A stretch of 8,445 nt of DNA from an uncultured Ruminococcus sp. (GTDB lineage Bacteria; Bacillota; Clostridia; Oscillospirales; Ruminococcaceae). Location of the stretch: the NCBI GenBank assembly GCA_947175005.1, contig CAMWLD010000081.1:1-8445 (forward strand), written 5' to 3'. The notes below the pieces were generated by a model. It saw nothing but the letters and a program-made list of their open reading frames with translations, had not been told where the DNA came from and searched no databases. Of the stretch, positions 1 to 6,207 are shown piece after piece (the first letter of the stretch is position 1; every line of letters begins with the position of its first letter). The translations under genes and the position numbers were made by a program.

Positions 1-783
1 GATCTGCCCCTGTGAAACACATAATATTTTCAACGCCGGAAATTCGGGCAGCTGCGAAAAAACAATGTTCGGCGAATCATCTATGACAAGCATTTCAAGG
101 CTGTCAAAATCACCGTTCAGTATTACGTTTTTAAGATTCGGATTATCGGAAATGTTCAGATAATTCAGATTTGGCGCACTAATTTCCAGAAACTCAAAAT
201 CACTGTCTGTTATCCATAAGCTTTCAAGCCCCGTAAGGGAATTAATAAGTTCCGTTTCGGCATTTTCATTTAATGCTGAAAGGTAAAGTCTTTTTAAAGA
301 CGTAAGCTTATCCAGACCCTCAAGGCTTTGAATATTATTGACGACAAAAAGTCCTAAATCCAATTCTTCCAGCTTGTTCATTTTTGAAAAGCATGTCAGA
401 TCATCAAAGGTAAATCCTCCGCTTCTAAATTCCCTGAGCTCGGTGCAGCTTTCCAAAAATGATAAGTCGTAGTTGTTGTTGAGCGAATTTATGTAAATCT
501 CTTGAAGCCGTGGCATATCTGTTAAAAAATCCAGATTATCCGTTTGACAGCCCAAAAGACATAGCTCTCTTAAAAAGGGCATATGGGTAAGCTTCCCTGC
601 GTCCTCATCGGTGCATTGCTCTATTGTAATCTTCGCAGAATATCTGAAAACATAATCGCCGTTTATCTTAACAACACTCGTTAAAATAAATATCAAAACA
701 AGTACCGCCACTAAAATTTTAACGGCCTTTTTTATGTAATAGCTCCGCTTGAAAATAAACCGTTTTTTGGCTGTCCTTTGCAT
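1..783 (-). CDS. Membrane-anchored leucine-rich-repeat protein, N-terminal part (cut by window edge)
   Basis: The frame is open from an ATG at 783 down to base 1 (261 codons, no stop), so the C-terminus lies outside the window. A strong ribosome binding site, GGGAGGA, sits at 791-797, 7 bases before the ATG. The protein begins with a basic stretch (MQRTAKKRFIFKR) and a hydrophobic segment at about residues 21-38, then stays soluble; this fits a signal anchor with the rest outside the cell (inference). From about residue 70 onward there are irregular leucine-rich repeats of 20-25 residues, with cores such as LRELCLLG, LEELDLGLF, LKRLYLSALN, LESLWITDSD, LNYLNISDNPNL and LEMLVIDDSPNI; I count about nine. 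Such repeats normally bind proteins or other ligands, and no catalytic domain is visible in this part. It has its own promoter at 912-940 and lies behind the terminator of the aminotransferase gene, so it is a separate transcription unit. The ligand and role are unknown. Confidence 0.85.
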   Translation of the reverse strand, partial: MQRTAKKRFIFKRSYYIKKAVKILVAVLVLIFILTSVVKINGDYVFRYSAKITIEQCTDEDAGKLTHMPFLRELCLLGCQTDNLDFLTDMPRLQEIYINSLNNNYDLSFLESCTELREFRSGGFTFDDLTCFSKMNKLEELDLGLFVVNNIQSLEGLDKLTSLKRLYLSALNENAETELINSLTGLESLWITDSDFEFLEISAPNLNYLNISDNPNLKNVILNGDFDSLEMLVIDDSPNIVFSQLPEFPALKILCVSQGQI

Positions 784-911
784 TATTGAGTCCTCCCATA
801 ATGCCTTAAAATATTAAATAAATACTAATTGACCATTTTAAATCGCAAAAGTCTGCGGTAAACATTTCCGCAAAGAAACAACAGCGTTCCCATTGTATCG
901 CCTCTTTAACA

Positions 912-940
912 ATTATACCAATTCCGTAAAAAATTGTCAA
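912..940 (-). promoter_or_regulatory. Vegetative (sigma-A) promoter of the LRR protein gene
   Basis: Read on the minus strand, a perfect -35 box TTGACA (935-940) is followed after 17 bases by a perfect -10 box TATAAT (912-917). Transcription would start near 905 and leave a leader of about 120 bases before the LRR start codon. The leader contains a small inverted repeat, TGCGG-N9-CCGCA, and a possible 22-codon reading frame at 825-893. Confidence 0.8.
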
Positions 941-982
941 GGAAATTTTCCTGCATATCCCAAAAACCGCATACCCATTATC

Positions 983-1025
983 AAAAAGTCCCCGTGCTCC
1001 ACCCGAAAGAATGAAGCGCAGGGAC
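983..1025 (-). terminator. Rho-independent terminator of the aminotransferase gene
   Basis: On the minus strand GTCCCTGCGCT (1015-1025) can pair with AGCACGGGGAC (988-998) in an 11-position stem with one mismatch and one G-U pair, around a 16-base loop, followed by five T (983-987). It begins about 20 bases after the aminotransferase stop codon and separates that gene from the LRR gene downstream. Confidence 0.7.
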
Positions 1026-1046
1026 AAAATTTCAAGGGAAAATCAC

Positions 1047-2333
1047 TTATTTCCTGTCGGCAATTTCTTTTTCCGCAGCCGCCAGCTTAACGCAAACGCA
1101 GAAAAGCTCGGTCGCCTTTTTAAGGTCCGCAAGGCTGGGGAAAGAGGGCGAAAGCCTTATGTTGCAGTCCTTGGGGTCTTTCTTGTAGGGGTATGTAGCC
1201 CCTGCGCCCGTCAGCACAACGCCCGCCTCTTTGCAAAGGCGCACTGTCTCCTTGGCGCAGCCCTCGGGAGTGTTTACGGAAATGAAGTATCCGCCGTTGG
1301 GCACATTCCAGCTTAAAAGCCCAGTATCGCCCATGCCCGCTTTGAGGGTCTCGTTCACCAGGTCGAACTTGGGAGCAAGAATAGCCTTGTGCTTTTCCAT
1401 ATGAGCGCGCAGACCGTCCGCATTCCCGAAAAATCTCGCATGGCGCAGCTGGTTCATCTTGTCGTAGCTTATATTCTGAATCTCCAGAAGGGAAATTATC
1501 TGCTTGACGTTGTTTTCCGACGCAGCCAGCACCGATACGCCCGCACCCGCAAAGGTGATCTTTGAAGTGGAGGCAAACTCGAAGATCATATCCTCGTTGC
1601 CTGTTTTCTTCGCCTCATCAAATATGTTCAGCAGACTTTCATGCTCATCTTTTAAATGGTGAACACAGTAAGCATTGTCCCAGAAAATTCTGAAATCGGG
1701 AGCAGCGGGCTTTAACGCCGCAAAACGCTTTACAGTCTCGTCCGAATAAGTATAGCCGTCGGGATTGGAGTACATGGGCACGCACCAGATACCCTTGACA
1801 GTAGGGTCGCCGTTCACTAGCTTCTCCACCATATCCATATCGGGGCCTGTGGGGGTCATGGGAATGTTTATCATCTCAAAGCCGAAAGTCTCGGTAATGC
1901 TGAAATGACGGTCATATCCGGGCACGGGGCAGAGGAACTTTGCGCCCTCGCACTTGCCCCAGGGCTTTTCACTGCCGTAAACGCCGAACTGCACCGCTCT
2001 TGCAACCGCGTCATACATTAAATTCAAACTGGAGCTGCCTCCGACGATTATCATCTCGGGGGAAATGCCCAGAATATCCGCAAAAATACGCTTTGTCTCG
2101 GTAATGCCCGTAAGCTGGCCGTAGTTTCTCACGTCCACTCCGCCCTCGTCAATAAGGTTGGAGGAACTGTTGAGGATATCAAGCAGCGGCATGGACAGTT
2201 CCAGCTGCTCCGGACAGGGCTTACCCCTTGACATATCAAGCTTTAACCCCTCCCCCTTAAACGCCTCATACTCGCTTGCCGCCTTATCTCTGAAGCTTTT
2301 AAGTTCGCTGTCGGACATATTTTTCAAAGACAT
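1047..2333 (-). CDS. PLP-dependent aminotransferase, aspartate aminotransferase type Ic (Aminotran_MocR family)
   Basis: This 428-residue protein is a fold-type I aminotransferase. Visible active-site elements are the phosphate-binding loop GGSSS (98-102), the NPDG motif with Asn190, the WDNAY motif with Asp219 (cofactor pyridine nitrogen) and Tyr222, the Schiff-base lysine in STSKIT (Lys258), and the carboxylate-binding arginine in NIRLSPS (Arg393). The N-terminal KLDMSRGKP and the overall length match the subgroup that Pfam calls Aminotran_MocR, whose studied actinobacterial member (AspT) moves amino groups between aspartate and 2-oxoglutarate. Unlike true MocR proteins it has no DNA-binding domain. 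The expected role is cytoplasmic aspartate/glutamate exchange; exact substrate specificity cannot be read from sequence. The ATG at 2333 is preceded by AAAGGGAGA (2341-2349). The gene is transcribed alone, with its own promoter (2416-2444) and terminator (983-1025). Confidence 0.9.
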   Translation of the reverse strand: MSLKNMSDSELKSFRDKAASEYEAFKGEGLKLDMSRGKPCPEQLELSMPLLDILNSSSNLIDEGGVDVRNYGQLTGITETKRIFADILGISPEMIIVGGSSSLNLMYDAVARAVQFGVYGSEKPWGKCEGAKFLCPVPGYDRHFSITETFGFEMINIPMTPTGPDMDMVEKLVNGDPTVKGIWCVPMYSNPDGYTYSDETVKRFAALKPAAPDFRIFWDNAYCVHHLKDEHESLLNIFDEAKKTGNEDMIFEFASTSKITFAGAGVSVLAASENNVKQIISLLEIQNISYDKMNQLRHARFFGNADGLRAHMEKHKAILAPKFDLVNETLKAGMGDTGLLSWNVPNGGYFISVNTPEGCAKETVRLCKEAGVVLTGAGATYPYKKDPKDCNIRLSPSFPSLADLKKATELFCVCVKLAAAEKEIADRK

Positions 2334-2415
2334 AACAAACTCTCCCTTTCATATTATAAAGTTGATACTGACAATTTTTACAGTGCTGTATTTCCGGGTC
2401 AGCACACCTATATTT

Positions 2416-2444
2416 ATAATATAACATTTTTCTGGATTTTGCAA
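2416..2444 (-). promoter_or_regulatory. Probable sigma-A promoter of the aminotransferase gene
   Basis: On the minus strand TTGCAA (2439-2444) and TATTAT (2416-2421) are separated by 17 bases; each box differs from consensus by one base. The predicted start near 2409 gives a leader of about 75 bases before the ATG at 2333. No other good promoter is visible between it and the gene. Confidence 0.55.
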
Positions 2445-2549
2445 GTGTTTTATAAAATTCCTGCAAATTGTTTTCACTTTATACATATATCGGGAGGTGT
2501 AAAAAATGCTCGGCAGTGCGTTTACAGAAAAACTGCAAATATTTATCAA

Positions 2550-2578
2550 GTAGCAAGCTTTCCCCTGCGGCATATAAT
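2550..2578 (+). promoter_or_regulatory. Possible promoter of the VWA-domain gene
   Basis: A perfect -10 box TATAAT lies at 2573-2578. At the right distance upstream there is only a weak -35 (GTAGCA, three of six positions). A start near 2585 would give a leader of about 70 bases before the ATG at 2656. Part of that leader can fold: CCGC at 2590 with GCGG near 2612, and CTTAAA with TTTAAG at its ends. The call rests mainly on the -10 box. Confidence 0.3.
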
Positions 2579-2655
2579 GAAGTAAAGGACCGCTTAAACC
2601 CCAAGGGCTTTGGCGGAACCTTTAAGATTTAAAAGCTTTGAAAGGAATGAATTTA

Positions 2656-4029
2656 ATGGGTATAACCTACTCCAATAAGGAAGTCAACACCGACACTATA
2701 AGCTGCGGCGGATCGTTTGCGGTGACTTTGTCCCTTGCGGCTTCGCCCGACATTGTAAGCAACCCTGCCGATATTGTTCTTATTCTTGACCGTTCGGGAA
2801 GCATGGCGGGGAGTCCTCTTGCCAATATGAAAAACGGCGCGAATAAATTCATTGATATTATAGATGAAGCCACCGACAGTTCACAGGACGGTCAGATCGG
2901 CGGCGGCAGCCGTATTGCGGTTGTAAGCTTTGCGGACACCGCCACCCAGGACACAGGACTTATAACATCCGTTGCAGACCTTAAAGCGGCTGTGAACTCT
3001 CTTACCGCCGGCGGCTCAACAAACCATGCCGACGCCTTTGAAAAGGCTTTGCAGCTTTTCCCCGTGGGCACGACGAACCAAAAAGTAATGGTAATGTTTA
3101 CCGACGGCGTTACAACTGCGGGCGGCGATCCCAACACTGTTGCGACAACGGCTAAGGCGCAGGGCGTGACGATCTACTGTATCGGTCTGTCGGGCAACGG
3201 CGGCATTGACGAAAACGCCCTTGACGACTGGGCTTCCGACCCGTCCTCGGCTTACGTTGCGATCACCCCGAATGATGCGGAGCTTGAAAATCTTTTTGAG
3301 GACCTGGCAAACAACATCACCAAAACAGGAGCTACAAACATTGTTATCAGGGACACAGTCGCTCCCTGCTTCAGAATAACCTCTCTTATCAATCCTGCGG
3401 TCGGTTCGGCGACCATGGTCGACTCCAACACCGTTGAATGGAATATCCCCGCTCTCGGCGTAAGCGGAAGCGAGGGGGCTGAACTTCAGTTCAACGTTCA
3501 GCACGTGGGTCAGTGCACAGGTACTGTTCCCGTTAACGAGTCGGTCTCCTACAGCGATACCGAGGGCAACGTTGTTACCTTCCCCTCGCCGGAGATAGAT
3601 GTAGACTGCGGCGTTGTCGTTATCCCCGAAAGCTGCCCTATCCCTGTTGATATTTCCGCAGAGGGGTGCAGCGATACTATCGAATTTGACGCAGGCAATA
3701 TTATCCTCGAATCCACGGGACGTATACTCCAGCTTGATGTTACCGTTCAGAACGTCTGCCCAAACAAGCGTGTAGCGCTGGCGGTTATCCTCAATGAGAC
3801 CGACCCCGAGGGCAACGAATACAGACGGGGCATGAAAACCATGACCGTTCCCGCCCACACGGAAACCTCCTGCCGTGATATAAATGTTCGCTGTATCAAA
3901 TTTATTCTCCCCGATGATCTGGATGTTTCCGGAACAGAAGCGGGAAGCTGCAATGTCAGAAGCTTCAACGCAAGGATCTTTTCACATTATATCGACTCCG
4001 ACTTTGAGTGCTGCACAGCGGCAACCTGA
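2656..4029 (+). CDS. VWA-domain protein with cysteine-rich C-terminal domain
   Basis: The start is taken as the ATG at 2656 (MGITYSNKEV), because AAAGGA at 2641-2646 is 9 bases upstream; this gives 457 residues. Residues about 38-222 form a von Willebrand factor A domain with a complete metal-ion (MIDAS) site: DRSGS (Asp45, Ser47, Ser49), Thr122 in GGSTNH, and Asp150 in FTDG. Such domains bind protein or other ligands through a divalent metal. Residues about 225-318 look like a beta-sandwich (Ig/DUF11-like) ending in YSDTEGNVVTFPSPE. From residue 318 a cysteine-rich region follows, with nine of the protein's 13 cysteines, including a CC pair near the end and the stretch GRILQLDVTVQNVCPNKRVA. 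No signal peptide, membrane segment or sorting motif is seen, so location is uncertain. I recall similar proteins in gut clostridia, but their function is not known to me. No MoxR-type ATPase partner lies nearby. Confidence 0.88.
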   Translation: MGITYSNKEVNTDTISCGGSFAVTLSLAASPDIVSNPADIVLILDRSGSMAGSPLANMKNGANKFIDIIDEATDSSQDGQIGGGSRIAVVSFADTATQDTGLITSVADLKAAVNSLTAGGSTNHADAFEKALQLFPVGTTNQKVMVMFTDGVTTAGGDPNTVATTAKAQGVTIYCIGLSGNGGIDENALDDWASDPSSAYVAITPNDAELENLFEDLANNITKTGATNIVIRDTVAPCFRITSLINPAVGSATMVDSNTVEWNIPALGVSGSEGAELQFNVQHVGQCTGTVPVNESVSYSDTEGNVVTFPSPEIDVDCGVVVIPESCPIPVDISAEGCSDTIEFDAGNIILESTGRILQLDVTVQNVCPNKRVALAVILNETDPEGNEYRRGMKTMTVPAHTETSCRDINVRCIKFILPDDLDVSGTEAGSCNVRSFNARIFSHYIDSDFECCTAAT

Positions 4030-4034
4030 CAGAA

Positions 4035-4053
4035 CCCTCCGTTTATCGGAGGG
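4035..4053 (+). repeat. Inverted repeat (hairpin) just after the VWA gene
   Basis: CCCTCCG (4035-4041) and CGGAGGG (4047-4053) form a perfect 7-bp GC-rich stem with the loop TTTAT, starting five bases after the VWA stop codon. No T-run follows, so it is more likely a 3'-end mRNA structure than a terminator by itself. Confidence 0.55.
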
Positions 4054-4068
4054 GTACATAAAGCATAT

Positions 4069-4092
4069 ATGGCAATGCCATGCATAGCATGG
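4069..4092 (+). repeat. Two overlapping palindromes between VWA gene and terminator
   Basis: ATGGCA-A-TGCCAT (4069-4081) overlaps CCATGC-ATA-GCATGG (4078-4092). Both are perfect inverted repeats, and because they share 4078-4081 they cannot form fully at once. Loops of one and three bases are very tight, so these may be DNA-level palindromes or parts of a larger fold. Confidence 0.4.
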
Positions 4093-4095
4093 TGC

Positions 4096-4119
4096 AAAAT
4101 CCGATGATGTCGGATTTTT
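4096..4119 (+). terminator. Rho-independent terminator of the VWA gene
   Basis: AAAATCCGA (4096-4104) and TCGGATTTT (4110-4118) form a perfect 9-bp stem with a five-base loop (TGATG), ending in a run of T (4115-4119). The symmetrical A and T runs would let it act in either direction, though no minus-strand gene ends here. Confidence 0.7.
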
Positions 4120-4192
4120 AATTAAAGCGGCAGACCCGTACATAAAAACGACCGCAGCAAATGCAAGGCTGTCATCAATTCTTTCATTCCCG

Positions 4193-4228
4193 ACTTATTG
4201 CACTCCAACAACAGCAATAAGTTTTTTT
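4193..4228 (+). terminator. Second rho-independent terminator ahead of the repressor operon
   Basis: ACTTATTGC (4193-4201) pairs perfectly with GCAATAAGT (4214-4222) around a 12-base loop, followed by T at 4222-4228 and a further T-rich stretch. It lies 75 bases after the first terminator and 20 bases before the repressor promoter. It may be a back-up for the VWA transcript, or the end of a small transcript starting in 4120-4190, where I see no clear promoter. Confidence 0.65.
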
Positions 4229-4247
4229 ATTTTTATTCATTTCCCCC

Positions 4248-4276
4248 TTGACAAATTCATTCTATAATGTTAGAAT
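4248..4276 (+). promoter_or_regulatory. Sigma-A promoter of the repressor/protease operon
   Basis: A perfect -35 box TTGACA (4248-4253), a 17-base spacer and the -10 box TAGAAT (4271-4276, five of six) place the transcription start near 4283, about 27 bases before the start codon at 4310. The -10 region is overlapped by an inverted repeat (4259-4276) that is the likely repressor site. Confidence 0.75.
4259..4276. promoter_or_regulatory. Probable operator for the BlaI-type repressor
   Basis: ATTCTA (4259-4264) and TAGAAT (4271-4276) are perfect inverted repeats around TAATGT, an 18-bp dyad covering the end of the spacer and the whole -10 box. BlaI/MecI family repressors bind dyads at their own promoters as dimers, so this position fits autoregulation. 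The sequence is not the TACA-N2-TGTA core known from staphylococcal and enterococcal relatives, so the assignment is inferred from position and symmetry. Confidence 0.5.
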
Positions 4277-4309
4277 ATAACTGTAAAATCCATAACGGAG
4301 ATGATAAAA

Positions 4310-4681
4310 ATGCCGGATAATACAAACATAAAGCTTTTCGATTCCGAACTCAAGGTAATGGAAATACTTTGGGACAAGGGCGAAGCGTCAGCCAAGGAGC
4401 TTGCCATAGACCTCGGGAAACAGATCGGCTGGTCGAAAACCACAGTCTATACCGTTATCAAAAAGCTGCTGGATAAAAATGCGGTCAGCCGCAGCGAGCC
4501 CGGGTTCATCTGCCGCCCTCTTGTAAGCCGTGAAGAGGCTCAATCCTACGAAACGGGAGAGCTTATCCGCAAAATGTACGGCGGCAGGAGCGACAGACTG
4601 GTAGCCTCCCTCTTAGACAGCAACAGGCTCACCCCCGAGGAAATTCGTGAGCTTAAAAAAATGGTGGAGGCGCTGAAATAA
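4310..4681 (+). CDS. BlaI/MecI-family transcriptional repressor (Penicillinase_R)
   Basis: The protein has 123 residues, the usual length for BlaI/MecI repressors. The N-terminal winged helix starts with LFDSELKVMEILWDKGEAS; its recognition helix is in GWSKTTVYTVIKKL (about 40-53). The C-terminal helices (about 76-121) would form the dimer. Lining it up from memory with staphylococcal BlaI puts the cleavage point Asn101-Phe102 opposite Ser100-Leu101 here, in the similar context LVASLLD. I prefer the ATG at 4310, because the ribosome binding site ACGGAG ends at 4300, nine bases upstream, and directly touches the alternative ATG at 4301. The stop codon overlaps the start of the M56 protease gene by one base (TAATG), so the two are very probably translationally coupled. 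The likely role is to repress this operon, and perhaps other genes, until the membrane protease is triggered. Confidence 0.9.
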   Translation: MPDNTNIKLFDSELKVMEILWDKGEASAKELAIDLGKQIGWSKTTVYTVIKKLLDKNAVSRSEPGFICRPLVSREEAQSYETGELIRKMYGGRSDRLVASLLDSNRLTPEEIRELKKMVEALK

Positions 4682-6099
4682 TGCTTGAAATTCTGAACGC
4701 CTATGCAGTGCCGTCCCTGCTTATTTTGCTGCTGGCGCTTTTGCGTGCGTGCTTCGGCAGAAAGATCCCGCGGAAATTTTTCCATATCCTTTGGACAGCC
4801 GCCGCCCTGCGGTTTTTAATACCGATCACCGTGGGTCTGCCTCTGCGTCCTTATGAAGCGCCCGAGGAAAAAGCGGTATTTTTATCGGAGCTTACCGCCG
4901 ACGAAACTTCTCGGGAATTCACTGTATGCGAATCCCCGGGAGCATTCGGGACAAGCCTTGAAAACATTTTGAGCGAAAAAATTTTCACCATTATTTACAT
5001 TGTCGGCGCTGCTGCAATAGCCTTGTATTTTTGCATAGGGCATATAAAAACAATAAACCGCTGTAAAATATCCCTGCCCTTTCAGACCGAAGCAAACGAT
5101 CTGAAAGCCGCATTGAATTTACGGCGAAATGTGGATATACGCACCTGTGAAAATACCGTATCTCCCTTTACATACGGGATTTTTCGCCCTGTGATAATTC
5201 TCCCCGGGGGAATTTACGGAGAGGGTCTGCGGTATATTCTGGGGCACGAGCTGGTGCATATAAAGCGAATGGACGTTTTGAAAAAACTGTTGTTTGCAAT
5301 TGCCCTGTGCATTCACTGGACAAATCCCGCCGTGTGGCTGCTGTATGCCCTTGCGCAGCGTGATATGGAGATAACCTGCGACGAGGAAGCAGTGAAACGC
5401 TTTTCCTTTTCTCCGCGCTCCTACGCCCTGACCCTTATAGAAATGGAGGAACGGCTGCTTCCCGCGACTGCTGCGGCATTCGGGAAAAAGCCCGTGCGTG
5501 AACGTATCGAGCGGCTGGCGCAGCTTGGGAAGACTCCCTCTGTTATGGGCGCTGCCGCAGGCTTTATGGCGGTGATCGTTGCAGCGGCATTTTTTACGGC
5601 GGTTGAACATATGCCCCCTCGGGTGGTTTATATTACAGCCGATACGGCAAGCGTTTCCGATATTGCCCACTATGGCGAGGAATTATCCTACGCCGGCGAG
5701 GAATGGTCCTACGCCGCTGCCGAATCATCATACGCCGTAGAGGAAACAGCAGCTGTTTTCCCGCCCATTACGACCGTTACCCTATCGGATGGTGTTACCC
5801 TTTATGAGATCAAGACCTCCGACCTGTCGGAAGATGAGCTTTGGGAGCTTGAAACATCGGTAAATAATGCATTTGATACAGCAATGACCCCTGTATGGGA
5901 CAGCATTTCCTATATCTTTAATCCCGATAACACTGCTGCCGTTATGACAGAAGCAGCCGCGGAAACGACCTATTACGGCTATGAATATGTAATATCAGTG
6001 AGCGCGGATAATATTGCGGAGGACATATATGCCGACAAATCCGCAGGCGAGCTTGCCATTGCCATATCCGATGACACTGTAGTGGAGGACAATGAGTAA
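4681..6099 (+). CDS. BlaR1-type M56 membrane metalloprotease/sensor with a non-penicillin-binding C-terminal domain
   Basis: This 472-residue protein has the M56 (BlaR1/MecR1) layout: membrane segments at about 6-23, 35-53 and 101-120, a cytoplasmic zinc protease domain, a last membrane segment at about 287-308, and an outer C-terminal domain. The zinc site is GHELVHIKRMD (His189, Glu190, His193), with Glu230 before TCDEEAV as a likely further ligand. In BlaR1, an outside signal activates the protease and leads to loss of the repressor. Here the outer domain (about 309-472) is short, very acidic and tyrosine-rich. Its only lysines (378 and 453) are not in an SxxK motif, so it lacks the acylation site of the penicillin-binding sensor. 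It carries three tandem 7-residue repeats (332-352). The ligand is therefore unknown and probably not a beta-lactam. GGAGG at 4666-4670 is a ribosome binding site inside the repressor gene, 10 bases before the ATG. Confidence 0.88.
   Translation: MLEILNAYAVPSLLILLLALLRACFGRKIPRKFFHILWTAAALRFLIPITVGLPLRPYEAPEEKAVFLSELTADETSREFTVCESPGAFGTSLENILSEKIFTIIYIVGAAAIALYFCIGHIKTINRCKISLPFQTEANDLKAALNLRRNVDIRTCENTVSPFTYGIFRPVIILPGGIYGEGLRYILGHELVHIKRMDVLKKLLFAIALCIHWTNPAVWLLYALAQRDMEITCDEEAVKRFSFSPRSYALTLIEMEERLLPATAAAFGKKPVRERIERLAQLGKTPSVMGAAAGFMAVIVAAAFFTAVEHMPPRVVYITADTASVSDIAHYGEELSYAGEEWSYAAAESSYAVEETAAVFPPITTVTLSDGVTLYEIKTSDLSEDELWELETSVNNAFDTAMTPVWDSISYIFNPDNTAAVMTEAAAETTYYGYEYVISVSADNIAEDIYADKSAGELAIAISDDTVVEDNE
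5674..5736 (+). repeat. Three tandem 21-bp repeats inside the M56 sensor gene
   Basis: The units are 5674-5694, 5695-5715 and 5716-5736. The first two differ at only two adjacent bases (TA versus GG); the third is more diverged but keeps GAATxxTCxTACGCC-like sequence. They encode GEELSYA, GEEWSYA and AAESSYA, so the reading frame is kept. They lie just outside the last membrane segment and may be a linker that can vary in copy number. Confidence 0.75.
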
Positions 6100-6110
6100 T
6101 ATTTTACAGC

Positions 6111-6139
6111 GGGAGCATACGGGCATATGCTCCCCTTTT
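6111..6139 (+). terminator. Rho-independent terminator of the repressor/protease operon
   Basis: GGGAGCATA (6111-6119) and TATGCTCCC (6126-6134) form a perfect 9-bp stem with a six-base loop, followed by C and TTTT (6136-6139). It starts 12 bases after the protease stop codon. Confidence 0.75.
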
Positions 6140-6147
6140 GTTTGCAC

Positions 6148-6177
6148 AAAAAAGAGGCAAGAAGTTGTTCTTGCCTC
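6148..6177 (-). terminator. Rho-independent terminator of the ispH-S1 gene
   Basis: On the minus strand GAGGCAAGAA (6168-6177) pairs perfectly with TTCTTGCCTC (6154-6163) around a four-base loop, followed by six T (6148-6153). It sits 30 bases after the ispH-S1 stop codon, back to back with the plus-strand terminator of the convergent operon. Confidence 0.85.
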
Positions 6178-6207
6178 GATCTGTTTAAATATCGGAAGAT
6201 CTGCCGT

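Noticed and set aside
1011..1316. Plus-strand 101-codon frame opposite the end of the aminotransferase gene
   Set aside because: It is antisense to the conserved C-terminus of the aminotransferase and has no recognisable domain.
2349..2573. Minus-strand 74-codon frame across the aminotransferase promoter
   Set aside because: No ribosome binding site precedes its ATG, the translation looks random, and it overlaps the promoter of the aminotransferase gene.
2638..2655. Earlier TTG (2638) and ATG (2647) starts for the VWA gene
   Set aside because: AAAGGA at 2641-2646 is positioned for the ATG at 2656; the TTG would lie before this site and the ATG at 2647 would touch it.
3016..3858. A 280-codon open frame on the minus strand inside the VWA gene
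   Set aside because: It is antisense to a well-supported VWA gene, its translation is Arg/Val/Asn-rich without recognisable motifs, and it is explained by codon composition of the real gene.
4301..4309. Earlier ATG at 4301 for the BlaI-type repressor
   Set aside because: It directly abuts the ribosome binding site ACGGAG; the ATG at 4310 has proper spacing.
4681..6099. Beta-lactam resistance regulator in the strict blaR1/mecR1 sense
   Set aside because: The penicillin-binding sensor domain and its SxxK motif are missing and no resistance gene is next to it, so only the family name is used.
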